From CAZBNB01 sp964493245 (GTDB lineage Bacteria > Pseudomonadota > Gammaproteobacteria > Legionellales > Legionellaceae), in contig CAZBNB010000003.1 in the NCBI GenBank assembly GCA_964493245.1, forward strand, positions 79,193-143,192: DNA of 64,000 nt, in the 5' to 3' direction. The notes under the pieces are model-generated. The model had not been told where the DNA came from. It searched no databases and was given only the letters and a program-made list of their open reading frames with translations. This document shows, piece by piece, positions 17,812 through 25,586 of the stretch (positions are counted from its first letter, which is position 1; each line of letters begins with the position of its first letter). The translations under genes were made by a program, and so were the position numbers.

Positions 17812-17888
17812 GGGCGTGTCATCAATTAGTATTTTCGACCTAAAACCGAGCTAATTTGCGCCTCGAAAAACTAATTGATGACACGCCC
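17812..17888. mobile_element. MITE-like element R2, short 77-bp copy, flanked by TA
   Basis: Terminal inverted repeats GGGCGTGTCATCAATTAG and CTAATTGATGACACGCCC, with TA on both sides (17810-17811 and 17889-17890). Compared with the 161-bp copy at 61342-61502, about 84 bp of the interior is missing while both ends are intact. The left TA is shared with the right TA of R3, so the two elements abut. Confidence 0.82.
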
Positions 17889-17893
17889 TAGAT

Positions 17894-18670
17894 TCAACTC
17901 AATTTATTTGCTTGGATATAAATCGGTGCAAATAAATCGATTTGAATAATCGTTAAAATAGCTTGCTTTGCCAGTTCCAGTATGGCTAACAAAGCCACAA
18001 CCACGCCCATTTTACCTTCGTCTTCTTGGAACAGTGTGGTAAATTCTAAACAATCTTCGGTTTGTAAACGTTGCAAAACTTGCGCCATTCTATCACGAAC
18101 CAGAAGTTTTTCACGTATCACTTCATGATGCATGGTATGAACATGACGTTTTACCAGTCGAGATTGTGCGGCTAATAAGTCGGCGACGTTAGCGTCTGGT
18201 AAGATGGGACTGAGCATTATGTGGTTGCTTTTTAAGCACACAACAAAATGATCACGGCCTCGACGTGGTAATTGATCAAGGCGTAATGCGGCGTATTTAA
18301 ATTGCTCATAAATTTGTAGTCGTTTAACCAGCTCTAATCTGGGATCCACCTCTTCGGCATCGTCATCGACTGCGGCAATCACAGGCAACAATAAGCGCGA
18401 TTTAATTTCTGCCAGCATCGCGGCCATCACCAAATAATCGGCGGCCAATGTCATGCGGTGTGCAGCCATTTGATCAATGTATTCCATGTATTGCTCAGTA
18501 ATACGAACGATGGGAATATCGAGAATATCGATTTTTTCGCGACGAATGAGGTACAACAATAAATCGAGAGGTCCGCTGAATGCATCCAGACAGAGCTCTA
18601 ATGCATCGGGTGGAATAAAAAGATCTGTTGGAATGTGAGAAATGTCTGTTTTAGTAGTAGTCGTCATCAT
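17894..18670 (-). CDS. scpA: Segregation and condensation protein A
   Basis: A 258-residue kleisin subunit bridging the SMC heads. The N-terminal signature FSGPLDLLLYLIRREKIDILDIPI and the following MAAMLAEIKSRLLLP segment are diagnostic; the C-terminal winged helix ends the protein. Tandem ATGs begin the frame at 18670. Its stop lies 3 bp from the TA flanking the R2 element, so the insertion is immediately downstream of the coding region. About 420 bp of AT-rich sequence separates it from the divergent small gene at 19096. Confidence 0.94.
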   Translation of the reverse strand: MMTTTTKTDISHIPTDLFIPPDALELCLDAFSGPLDLLLYLIRREKIDILDIPIVRITEQYMEYIDQMAAHRMTLAADYLVMAAMLAEIKSRLLLPVIAAVDDDAEEVDPRLELVKRLQIYEQFKYAALRLDQLPRRGRDHFVVCLKSNHIMLSPILPDANVADLLAAQSRLVKRHVHTMHHEVIREKLLVRDRMAQVLQRLQTEDCLEFTTLFQEDEGKMGVVVALLAILELAKQAILTIIQIDLFAPIYIQANKLS

Positions 18671-19095
18671 ATCGGTTATTTCGTTTTTTAGTCACATTTT
18701 AATTGCACTACTTGCTTTATTAGCACTCATATGTAATTCTGACAGGGATATGTTATTTGCTCAAGAAGTTACACCACTTTTCTTCATTGTTACAGATAAC
18801 TTATTCAAATAAAAATTACCGATATTATCAACGCAATTTAATTTTAAACCCGCGTCGAAATTATATAGGTGGTTCGCTTGTGTATACGATTTAATCGTCA
18901 CAAAGTAAAAACGCTATTGTCTCATTAAAATACGTTAAAAACGCGAGAAAAAATAGTACAAAACTGTTCGTTTCTAATACTGCGTTTTTTTGATGTGTTT
19001 TAATGAGGCACATCCCTTAAAAACAAGCGTATGAATTTATCGAATTTTTCACAAAATCATGTTAGGCTATGGCCTTTTTTATCATAAGAGGCTGT
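18671..19095. other. Non-coding AT-rich region with an imperfect inverted repeat
   Basis: No gene seen. An imperfect inverted repeat pairs CTCATTAAAATACGTT at 18921 onward with a right arm ending TGTGTTTTAATGAG at 19007; both arms also contain AAAACGC or GCGTTTT. It may be a decayed member of a palindromic element family. The region must also contain the promoters of scpA and of the small divergent gene, but none is clear enough to mark. Confidence 0.45.
18921..19007. repeat. Imperfect inverted repeat, unclassified
   Basis: The left arm 18921-18944 and right arm 18982-19007 pair with a few mismatches and small gaps. The arms are unrelated to families R1-R7 in this window. Too degenerate to define ends or target-site duplication. 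Confidence 0.45.
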
Positions 19096-19458
19096 ATGGC
19101 GAATTTAGAAAATGCAATCAATAAGCTAAAAAAAGATATCGAAGTAAAAAAAAAATTGACTAAAGAGAGAAATATCAAAAACAGTTTTCTAGGTCACCTC
19201 TTAGCGCGCATGGGTCTTCGATTAGAAATAATGCAAGACATGTATAAAAACGGCGTGACTGAACATAATCAAAATGACGTTGATGACCAATTAGAACAAA
19301 AAATAGAAGCGATAAAAGCTCTGGGCGCAAGGGATGTAAACACGAAATTTCCACAAGATAAAGTTCGTATATTTCATGCCAAAGATGAAATACTCAAAGA
19401 GAACGCATTACCCTATTCTGAAATCGATGAAACTGTGAAACTGATGAAACTAATATAA
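19096..19458 (+). CDS. Hypothetical small coiled-coil protein
   Basis: A 120-residue, highly charged, mostly helical protein (ANLENAINKLKKDIEVKKKL at the start, DQLEQKIEAIKALG in the middle) with no signal peptide or recognised domain. The ATG at 19096 is preceded by TAAGAGG, which favours it over the in-frame ATG at 19069. Heptad-like spacing of Leu/Ile suggests a short coiled coil. A lineage-specific gene; an effector or small structural role is possible but unsupported. Confidence 0.55.
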   Translation: MANLENAINKLKKDIEVKKKLTKERNIKNSFLGHLLARMGLRLEIMQDMYKNGVTEHNQNDVDDQLEQKIEAIKALGARDVNTKFPQDKVRIFHAKDEILKENALPYSEIDETVKLMKLI

Positions 19459-19500
19459 AGGGTGTATGTCAATTCCACCTAGAAATGTAAAAAATGTTGT

Positions 19501-19759
19501 AACCTTTCACGGCCTTGCTCTTGAACCTTGGAGAACGGTTAGATTTGAGCAGCTCTAGTTCGTAAAAGTTCAGAGGGAATGCTTGAATCTCGGGGAACGG
19601 CTGGATTTGAGTGCAGGTTGAGCGAAAAATTGTTGAACAAGCGCAGCATACATTCGCTTGGCGAAGGCCGGGATGAGCATTGTGAAACGACTTTTTCGTT
19701 CAAAATGCGCTCAAATATAACCGTTCTCTGAGGTTCAAGAGCAAGGCCGTGAACGGTTA
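19501..19759. repeat. Composite palindrome, repeat family R5, largest copy
   Basis: The outer arms of about 50 bp (AACCTTTCACGGCCTTGCTC at 19501, mirrored by GAGCAAGGCCGTGAACGGTT ending 19759) enclose a second palindrome with the GAACAAGCGCAGCATACAT and GAGCATTGTGAAACGAC motifs seen at 3973-4052. The segment TTGGAGAACGGTTAGATTTGAG is partly duplicated (near 19532 and 19590). It fills most of the 340-bp gap between the small hypothetical gene and trpS. No coding sequence. Confidence 0.8.
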
Positions 19760-19798
19760 CTAAAATCGTAAGTTTTCCCTCGTGCGAAATGAATCCTT

Positions 19799-21010
19799 CT
19801 AATAATCTATTCCCATTGCCTCTTTCACATCCGCCAAGGTTTTAACCGCTTCTTCACGCGCCATTTCACTGCCTTCTGTGACAATACGTTTAACTGAACC
19901 CAGATCGGCGTCATATTCTGTGATGGCTTCTTGAATCGGCATTAACTCTTTTTTAACCGCATCAATCACTGGCTGCTTACATTCTAAACAACCAATACCT
20001 GCAGATCGACAACCGGCCTGTGCCCATTGTTTAACCTCGTCATTCGAATAGACTTGATGCAATTGCCAAACAGGACACTTGTCTGGATCGCCTGGATCTG
20101 TGCGCTTTACACGTGCAGGATCGGTTTGCATGGTACGAATTTTTTTCTCTACATCAACCAAATCATCACGTAAATTAATCGTATTGTGATAAGACTTTGA
20201 CATTTTTTGGCCATCTAATCCGGGCATTTTTGATTGCTCAGTCAATAACACCTGGGGCTCTGGCAGGATAATTTTTCCAACACCATCCAAATGCCCTAAT
20301 AGACGCTCTTTATCACCAATAGATAAGTTATGCTGCGCTTCAATTAAAGCTTGGGCTGTTTTTAATGATTCATGACAGCCATTTTGCTGAAATTCAGTGC
20401 GAAACTGTTCATACAACCTACTGTTTTTCTTACCCATTTTTTTAATTGCTTCGGTGGTCAGTGTCTCAAAATCAGGCTCACGCCCGTATAAAAAGTTAAA
20501 ACGTCTAGCGATTTCTCGCATTATCTCAATATGTGACACTTGATCCTCGCCAACAGGCACATAATCAGCACGATAAATTAATACATCCGCACTTTGTAAC
20601 AATGGATAACCCAAAAACCCATATGTTGCCAAATCTTTTTCTCGCAGCTTTTCTTGCTGATCTTTATACGTTGGGACACGCTCTAACCATCCTAGCGGTG
20701 TTATCATGGATAACAATAAATTTAATTCTGCGTGCTCAGGCACCCAAGATTGGATAAACAAACGAGACAGTCCAGGACTGACGCCACAAGCTAACCAATC
20801 AACGACCATTTCCCAAATAAGTGGCTCTAAATCACGCGACTTATCATAATGGGTTGTTAATCCATGCCAATCGGCGACAAAAAACAAACAATCATATTGG
20901 TGTTGTAACTTAACCCAGTTTTTTAATACGCCGTGGTAGTGTCCAAGATGTAATTTTCCAGAAACACGCATACCTGAAACCACGCGCTTATTATTTGTAA
21001 AAACAGACAT
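19799..21010 (-). CDS. trpS: Tryptophan--tRNA ligase with a probable 4Fe-4S cysteine motif
   Basis: A 403-residue class Ic synthetase that charges tRNA(Trp). The HIGH-type motif is HLGH at residues 21-24, and KMSKS lies at residues 269-273. It is longer than the roughly 330-residue E. coli enzyme. The extra C-terminal section holds C312-x21-C334-x6-C341-x2-C344, nearly the spacing reported for the [4Fe-4S]-binding TrpRS of Thermotoga maritima (C-x22-C-x6-C-x2-C). TrpS is also the known target of HipT kinases, and a hipBST-like locus lies at 63 kb. Confidence 0.94.
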   Translation of the reverse strand: MSVFTNNKRVVSGMRVSGKLHLGHYHGVLKNWVKLQHQYDCLFFVADWHGLTTHYDKSRDLEPLIWEMVVDWLACGVSPGLSRLFIQSWVPEHAELNLLLSMITPLGWLERVPTYKDQQEKLREKDLATYGFLGYPLLQSADVLIYRADYVPVGEDQVSHIEIMREIARRFNFLYGREPDFETLTTEAIKKMGKKNSRLYEQFRTEFQQNGCHESLKTAQALIEAQHNLSIGDKERLLGHLDGVGKIILPEPQVLLTEQSKMPGLDGQKMSKSYHNTINLRDDLVDVEKKIRTMQTDPARVKRTDPGDPDKCPVWQLHQVYSNDEVKQWAQAGCRSAGIGCLECKQPVIDAVKKELMPIQEAITEYDADLGSVKRIVTEGSEMAREEAVKTLADVKEAMGIDY

Positions 21011-21090
21011 TTAAATCCTCTTTTTTATTACGATCTGCTGACAAAGTGCTCCACAAGCAAAGCCGCGGAATATAGTCAGTTTTGATAACA

Positions 21091-21160
21091 CTGCTTAATT
21101 AATGACACAGCCTAATATGAGGGGCTATTGACTCGCGCCTCCAAATGTCAACAGACCCTA
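21091..21160. repeat. Degenerate ends of palindromic elements R2 and R3
   Basis: TTAATTAATGACACAGCCTA near 21101-21115 resembles the right end of R2, and AAATGTCAACAGACCCTA at 21143-21160 is the right end of R3, including the terminal TA. No matching left ends are visible, so these appear to be decayed or truncated copies between trpS and yciO. Confidence 0.5.
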
Positions 21161-21180
21161 TTTCACTTCAAAAACAGCGC

Positions 21181-21804
21181 TTATAATTTAAAGGGTTCGG
21201 AATCACCTTTACCTTCACGCACAATAACAGGATAGTCACCGGTTAAATCAATAACCGTTGTGGGTTCATGGCTACAGTTGCCGGCATTAATAATTAAATC
21301 AACTTGTTTACCTAAAATATCAAGAATGGCTTCAGGCTCACTCAATGGGGCTTCTGCATTGGGTAAAATTAAGGTAGAGCTCATAAGTGGCGCATCTAAT
21401 GTTTCCAACAAAGCCAAGCAAATCACATGATCCGGTACACGCAATCCCAGTGTTTTACGCTTAGGATGTAACATCAAACGCGGCACTTCATGTGTTGCAT
21501 TTAAAATAAAAGTGTAAGAGCCCGGCGTAAATGCTTTTAGTAAGCGAAAAATAGGATTGGTAACACGTGCATAGGTACTCAACTCTGAAAGATCGCGACA
21601 TACCAATGTCATGTTGTGTTCTTTACCCAGTTGCCGTAAGCGACGAATACGTTCCAAAGCAGCTTTATTCCCAAGCTTACAACCCAATGCATAGCCAGAA
21701 TCAGTTGGGTAAACAATCACCCCGCCCTCTTCAACCACATTCGCGGCTTTACGCAATAAACGCGATTGCGGGTTATCCGGATGTAATGCAAAAATCTGCC
21801 CCAT
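21181..21804 (-). CDS. yciO: YciO-type Sua5/YrdC family protein
   Basis: A 207-residue member of the YrdC/Sua5 fold, related to threonylcarbamoyl-AMP synthase (tRNA t6A pathway), but closer to the YciO subgroup whose activity is weaker and less defined. GGVIVYPTDSGYALGC and KRKTLGLRVPDH are typical nucleotide- and substrate-binding segments. The ATG at 21804 (MGQIFALHPDNP) matches the usual YciO N-terminus; the frame extends 42 bases upstream. It begins 5 bp after the PHP-domain gene, the same pairing as E. coli rnm-yciO. Confidence 0.85.
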   Translation of the reverse strand: MGQIFALHPDNPQSRLLRKAANVVEEGGVIVYPTDSGYALGCKLGNKAALERIRRLRQLGKEHNMTLVCRDLSELSTYARVTNPIFRLLKAFTPGSYTFILNATHEVPRLMLHPKRKTLGLRVPDHVICLALLETLDAPLMSSTLILPNAEAPLSEPEAILDILGKQVDLIINAGNCSHEPTTVIDLTGDYPVIVREGKGDSEPFKL

Positions 21805-21809
21805 ATTCC

Positions 21810-22640
21810 CTATACTCCATTCCACATTTGCCAAATAGGCATACACTGCTCTGGTAGCTTCATCTGACGCCCAAGACCAACACGCGACAAACCCGTCCCA
21901 TGATAATCTGAACCGGATGAGGCAAGCAAATCAAATTTTTTACATAACAAAGTCAACGTCTGCGCATCCGCGGATGTTGTTTCACCAGAAATGACTTCGA
22001 GACCACACCCACCGACCATTTTAAAATCTTTAATTAATTCATGCAATTTAGTTCGTGTTAATTTATATTTTAATGGGTGTGCGATAACCGCTTGTCCCCC
22101 AGCCACAGTAATCCCCTCAACTGCTTTTTTCAAACTAATCCAAACACTGGGAACATAAGCAATTTTCCCACGCCCCAAGTAGCGTTTAAAAGCCCCTTGA
22201 ATATCAGGCGCTTTGCCTTCTTGAACCAAAATAGCAGCAAAATGAGGCCTGCCGACACGCTCATGGCCTGCTAAAGCCCGTGCTTTTTCATACGCATCCT
22301 GAATACCAACCGTTTTTAAGATCTCACCAATGCGTTGTGCACGGTCAATACGAAGCGTTTTTTGTTGTTGAATCAATTTCTCTAATAATTGATTGCTCGG
22401 ATCAACGCCTAAACCTAAAATATGAATATCATATTTTTTCCAATGCACACTGATTTCGATACCGTTGATAATGGTCAGTGCTGTCCCGGCTGCCGCCGCA
22501 TGTAGCTCGGCTAACCCATCAACGGTATCATGATCGGTTAAGGCTAGAAAAGTGAGTTCGGCATCCTGCGCACGTGCAACCAGCTCTGCAGGGCTTAAAA
22601 GCCCATCTGAATAATAACTGTGGCAATGTAAATCTATCAT
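21810..22640 (-). CDS. rnm: PHP-domain 5'-3' exoribonuclease/phosphatase (RNase AM type)
   Basis: A 276-residue PHP phosphoesterase. Metal-binding motifs are MIDLHCHSYYSDG at the N-terminus, LALTDHDTVDG, AVIAHPLKY and SSGSDYHG near the end. The E. coli orthologue (YciV/TrpH/RNase AM) trims 5' ends of rRNA and degrades 3'-phosphoadenosine 5'-phosphate and short oligonucleotides. It leads a two-gene unit with yciO. The ATG at 22640 is unambiguous. Confidence 0.88.
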   Translation of the reverse strand: MIDLHCHSYYSDGLLSPAELVARAQDAELTFLALTDHDTVDGLAELHAAAAGTALTIINGIEISVHWKKYDIHILGLGVDPSNQLLEKLIQQQKTLRIDRAQRIGEILKTVGIQDAYEKARALAGHERVGRPHFAAILVQEGKAPDIQGAFKRYLGRGKIAYVPSVWISLKKAVEGITVAGGQAVIAHPLKYKLTRTKLHELIKDFKMVGGCGLEVISGETTSADAQTLTLLCKKFDLLASSGSDYHGTGLSRVGLGRQMKLPEQCMPIWQMWNGV

Positions 22641-22685
22641 TGTCTTTTCTCAAGTAAGAGGCAGATCGCCTATCGTAACACTATC

Positions 22686-22715
22686 TTGTTCTTTCAAGAA
22701 AAAACAGTATATACT
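22686..22715 (+). promoter_or_regulatory. Probable sigma-70 promoter of the Cys-rich exported peptide gene
   Basis: A -10-like TATACT at 22710-22715 lies 17-18 bp after TTGTTC/TGTTCT (22686-22692). It is about 85 bp upstream of the ATG at 22800, leaving a short leader that contains TTACCTAGGGTAAG. Assigned by consensus only. Confidence 0.45.
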
Positions 22716-22799
22716 AAGATTGCAATTCGTTCTAAACTCAAGGCATTATGATTACCTAGGGTAAGTCGATTGGTTTTCTAACTTAACAAGGAAAGTATC

Positions 22800-22985
22800 A
22801 TGAAAAAAACAACTTTAGCCGTTGGTACTCTTTTAGCTGCATTATCAGCTACTACAATTGTACCTGCTGCTTATGCAGACGCAGGCGACGCTGCACCTGC
22901 TGCTACTGCAGCAGATGCTTGTAAAGCCTGTGCTGCTTGTAAACCTGCCACTTGTGCTGGTGCTACAGAGGAATCAGGTAGTTAA
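22800..22985 (+). CDS. Small exported cysteine-rich peptide
   Basis: A 61-residue protein with a clear signal peptide (MKKTTLAVGTLLAALSA, cleavage probably after AAYA). The mature part is only about 35 residues, Ala-rich, with four cysteines spaced C-x2-C-x2-C-x4-C (ACKACAACKPATC). An AAGGAAAG ribosome binding site precedes it. The spacing suggests metal binding or disulfides; it recalls bufferin-like or metallothionein-like peptides, but no family match is claimed. The next gene, 73 bp downstream on the same strand, is a His-rich DUF6969-like protein. Confidence 0.75.
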   Translation: MKKTTLAVGTLLAALSATTIVPAAYADAGDAAPAATAADACKACAACKPATCAGATEESGS

Positions 22986-23057
22986 TCACTTACCTGGGGC
23001 AGCAAAATATCCGCTGCCCTATCTCTTCATTTATCCCCGATTTTGGTCTCACGCTTT

Positions 23058-23798
23058 ATGTTGACGGTTTCTGAAACAATTTCGACACCACCTGCAGATT
23101 TTATTTTACCAAACCTCACGCTTCGCCAAAAAGCACGTTTATTGAAGCATGCCGAACAAGTGCTTATCAATCACCACAGTATGATCACCAAATCAGGGCG
23201 AAATATTTTACACCACACCTTACAACGTAAACGTAAACACATTCGCCTAAAACATTACCCGCAGGGTGATCGCATTGATACAAAAGCCGGTGGCCAATAT
23301 TTTTATCATTGTCATCGTGAAGATGAGCACAGTGAGGAACATGGTCATTTTCATTGTTTTTTACGCCAACATGCCATACCGACGTCCATACGTCCTAAAG
23401 CACTGACTGATTGGGATAAATATCAAAAAAATCCCATGGCTCATTTGGTAGCGATCTCCATGAACCGCCTGGGACAGCCGATTCGATTGTTTACGGTTAA
23501 TCGTTGGGTAACCGATGAAACGTGGTATAGCGCGCGCAATATGTCTCGTTTATTGAAGCGTTTTAAAATGTCGCTACCAGATGATCCCCATTGGACAGTA
23601 CTTGATCAATGGGTAGAAAGTATGTTGCATCTTTTTTCACCACAAATCACTTGGCTATATCAGCAACGTGATCAAAACTTGAATGCCTTAAGACATCAAT
23701 ATCCTGATACGTATGTTTACGAAAACAAACAATTTGAAGAACTTTCCTCTATTTCGATTGACTTGACGACACAGATTCAGTGGTTGATGCATCAGTAA
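23058..23798 (+). CDS. DUF6969-like conserved protein with a His-rich core
   Basis: A 246-residue cytosolic protein. The centre, about residues 70-110, contains GGQYFYHCHRED followed by EEHGHFHCFL: a cluster of His/Cys that looks like a metal site and recalls the DUF6969 family. The function is unknown. The ATG at 23058 is preferred; a TTG 15 bases upstream has no advantage. It follows the Cys-rich exported peptide in the same direction and may share its transcript. Family name is from recall and should be tested by profile search. Confidence 0.65.
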   Translation: MLTVSETISTPPADFILPNLTLRQKARLLKHAEQVLINHHSMITKSGRNILHHTLQRKRKHIRLKHYPQGDRIDTKAGGQYFYHCHREDEHSEEHGHFHCFLRQHAIPTSIRPKALTDWDKYQKNPMAHLVAISMNRLGQPIRLFTVNRWVTDETWYSARNMSRLLKRFKMSLPDDPHWTVLDQWVESMLHLFSPQITWLYQQRDQNLNALRHQYPDTYVYENKQFEELSSISIDLTTQIQWLMHQ

Positions 23799-23899
23799 GA
23801 CTTGCTGCCGGCTCTTTTTTTTTTGCTTGCTTCACAATACTGCTAGTACGTCGTCCATCACCTGTTAAATGTTCACGCTTGTTCACCGAACGACTGTAT

Positions 23900-23948
23900 C
23901 GGGACTTACACGAAACAACACTCTCTTCGTTGTTTTGTGTAAGTCCTG
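23900..23948. repeat. Short R1 element (49-bp hairpin) and adjacent R5-like fragment
   Basis: CGGGACTTACACGAAACAAC pairs with GTTGTTTTGTGTAAGTCCTG around CACTCTCTTC. This equals the terminal inverted repeats of R1 with the interior deleted. Directly after it, 23959-24014 carries CTTGAACGAAACAGTTGTCTCACAATG, a degenerate R5-like arm. The 330-bp gap 23799-24131 contains nothing else except an AT-rich promoter region for the next gene. Confidence 0.7.
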
Positions 23949-24131
23949 TGTATTAACGCATCTTGAACGAAACAGTTGTCTCACAATGCCCACATACCAA
24001 TGCATGTGAGCTTGAGATGTTATCCCCTTAATTTTAGTTAAAAAATTAATCAATCTATTTATTTTTAAATCTAAATGTGTTAATATGTGCATTAAAAGAA
24101 AATCTTAATTTTTATTTATAGCGAGGGATTG

Positions 24132-25352
24132 ATGATGGCTAATGCAAAATTTAAAGAAGTTAAAACGATTTCAGAAGCTCACGCAAAACAAGCACAAATG
24201 GGTAAACTACCTACAGACTCACTTTCTCGTTTAGGTATGTTGGTGCAAAAAAGCACTGTTGAAAAGACGATTAAAGAATACCTGGAGAACGCCCAAAAAG
24301 CCAAACATCTTTCAGGCGGTTATCATTTGCATTGTTCTCCAAGTGAACCTAATAACGAGGATGTACTTGCAAATCAGTTACATATTTTTGTAAAAGATAG
24401 TTATATTTATTATAAATATAAAGATGATACGAAGAAGATCGTGAGTGGGTACATTTATCCAAGTGTTGTAGCTAATAGTCATGAACATAAAATCGCTTTT
24501 GATAAAATTCAAAATAAATTAAACACTAATGCACCTTTAACCTCGACTGAAGTGAAAAAAGTGTTTTCTTGTTATTTTAGCTCGCTTCCACAAAACAACC
24601 ATCCTCTACTCCAAACCATGGATGAATACATCGTATCTATGCAAAGAAAAATAAATGGTGAGCATGTTAACGAAGATATGGCCAATGATAAAATTACGTT
24701 TACTAAAGTTCTACAAACTTTTATTGAGGATCCAAATGAAAATAATTGGCATGCTGTGCGAAATGCAATGCACGCTAACCCTCGTTATGGCTTCTCTTGG
24801 ACTGGTATGTCTCAAGCAGATTATTTTTTAACTGTGATTAAAATTCAGTATGCAGAGGATATTAAAAAGTTTGATGCAAGATATGGACATAGCAACGAAG
24901 CTAAAACCTCATGGGGCCGCTTCGTATACAATCTTGGTTTTGTAGCCTACATTCCTTCTTTTTTCTTACTTCCTTATAAGCTTTTAAAGTTTGTGTACCG
25001 CGAAGTGGTTCGAGAACTTTATCAGGAAAAATTAGATAGCATAGAAATTGATATTAGCCAAATAAAAGAATCTGCTCTTTTTAAAAGCAACTTTAAAAAG
25101 CAAGCTGAAAACATTCACTCCCATTTAAAAACTTATCTTGGTGAGGATGAAACAAAAATGACGGAAGATTTACTCGAACATATCGAGGAAATTAATAAGA
25201 GTATAGATGCACTCAATCCAAAATATTTTCAGGACAACGAGGAAGAAGCATTAGCTGCAAAGATCCAAAAAGGTCTTAAAAAATTAGCTAATAATATAAA
25301 CACACTGATCCCTCGTCCAATTCCTCTAAGAAACTCGCTGCAGATGTCTTAG
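24132..25352 (+). CDS. Hypothetical protein, effector-like
   Basis: A 406-residue protein of unknown family. No signal peptide. A hydrophobic or amphipathic stretch at about residues 262-285 (VYNLGFVAYIPSFFLLPYKL) could contact membranes. The C-terminal third is helical and acidic (for example DNEEEALAAKIQKGLKKL), resembling the glutamate-rich tails of some Dot/Icm substrates. Two ATG codons follow a TTG; the AGGG at 24124-24127 favours 24132 or 24135. A Rho-independent terminator follows. Effector status is inference. Confidence 0.7.
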   Translation: MMANAKFKEVKTISEAHAKQAQMGKLPTDSLSRLGMLVQKSTVEKTIKEYLENAQKAKHLSGGYHLHCSPSEPNNEDVLANQLHIFVKDSYIYYKYKDDTKKIVSGYIYPSVVANSHEHKIAFDKIQNKLNTNAPLTSTEVKKVFSCYFSSLPQNNHPLLQTMDEYIVSMQRKINGEHVNEDMANDKITFTKVLQTFIEDPNENNWHAVRNAMHANPRYGFSWTGMSQADYFLTVIKIQYAEDIKKFDARYGHSNEAKTSWGRFVYNLGFVAYIPSFFLLPYKLLKFVYREVVRELYQEKLDSIEIDISQIKESALFKSNFKKQAENIHSHLKTYLGEDETKMTEDLLEHIEEINKSIDALNPKYFQDNEEEALAAKIQKGLKKLANNINTLIPRPIPLRNSLQMS

Positions 25353-25381
25353 CCTGTTGCATCGTTTCTTAGAGTCACAAG

Positions 25382-25416
25382 GGCCCTTTGTATTCCCATA
25401 CTTAGGGCCTTTTTTT
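25382..25416 (+). terminator. Rho-independent terminator
   Basis: GGCCCTTTGTAT at 25382-25393 pairs with ATACTTAGGGCC at 25398-25409 (10 of 12 positions) and is followed by seven T residues. It lies 30 bp after the stop of the 406-residue gene. Confidence 0.8.
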
Positions 25417-25453
25417 CGCCTAAATGATACCTTGCGCACATGAGTTAAACCCT

Positions 25454-25474
25454 CAGGACTTACGCAAAACAACG
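25454..25474. repeat. Single end of palindromic element R1
   Basis: CAGGACTTACGCAAAACAAC matches the R1 terminus. No matching right end is found before the next gene at 25587, so this is a solo or truncated copy. Confidence 0.6.
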
Positions 25475-25586
25475 CGACCACTCAATTTATTTTTCTTCAC
25501 TGTTTTTGGTATTACATAAAAAGCCTCAAAGTGCTATTTTATAATGAAAAAGTAATCCACGGGGACGACAAATACGGAGATCGCAG

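Noticed and set aside
24025..24052. PmrA-box-like TTAA-N6-TTAA upstream of the 406-residue orphan, and a similar one before the kinase-like gene
   Set aside because: Spacing is one base short of the Legionella/Coxiella PmrA consensus and the region is AT-rich, so chance matches are likely.
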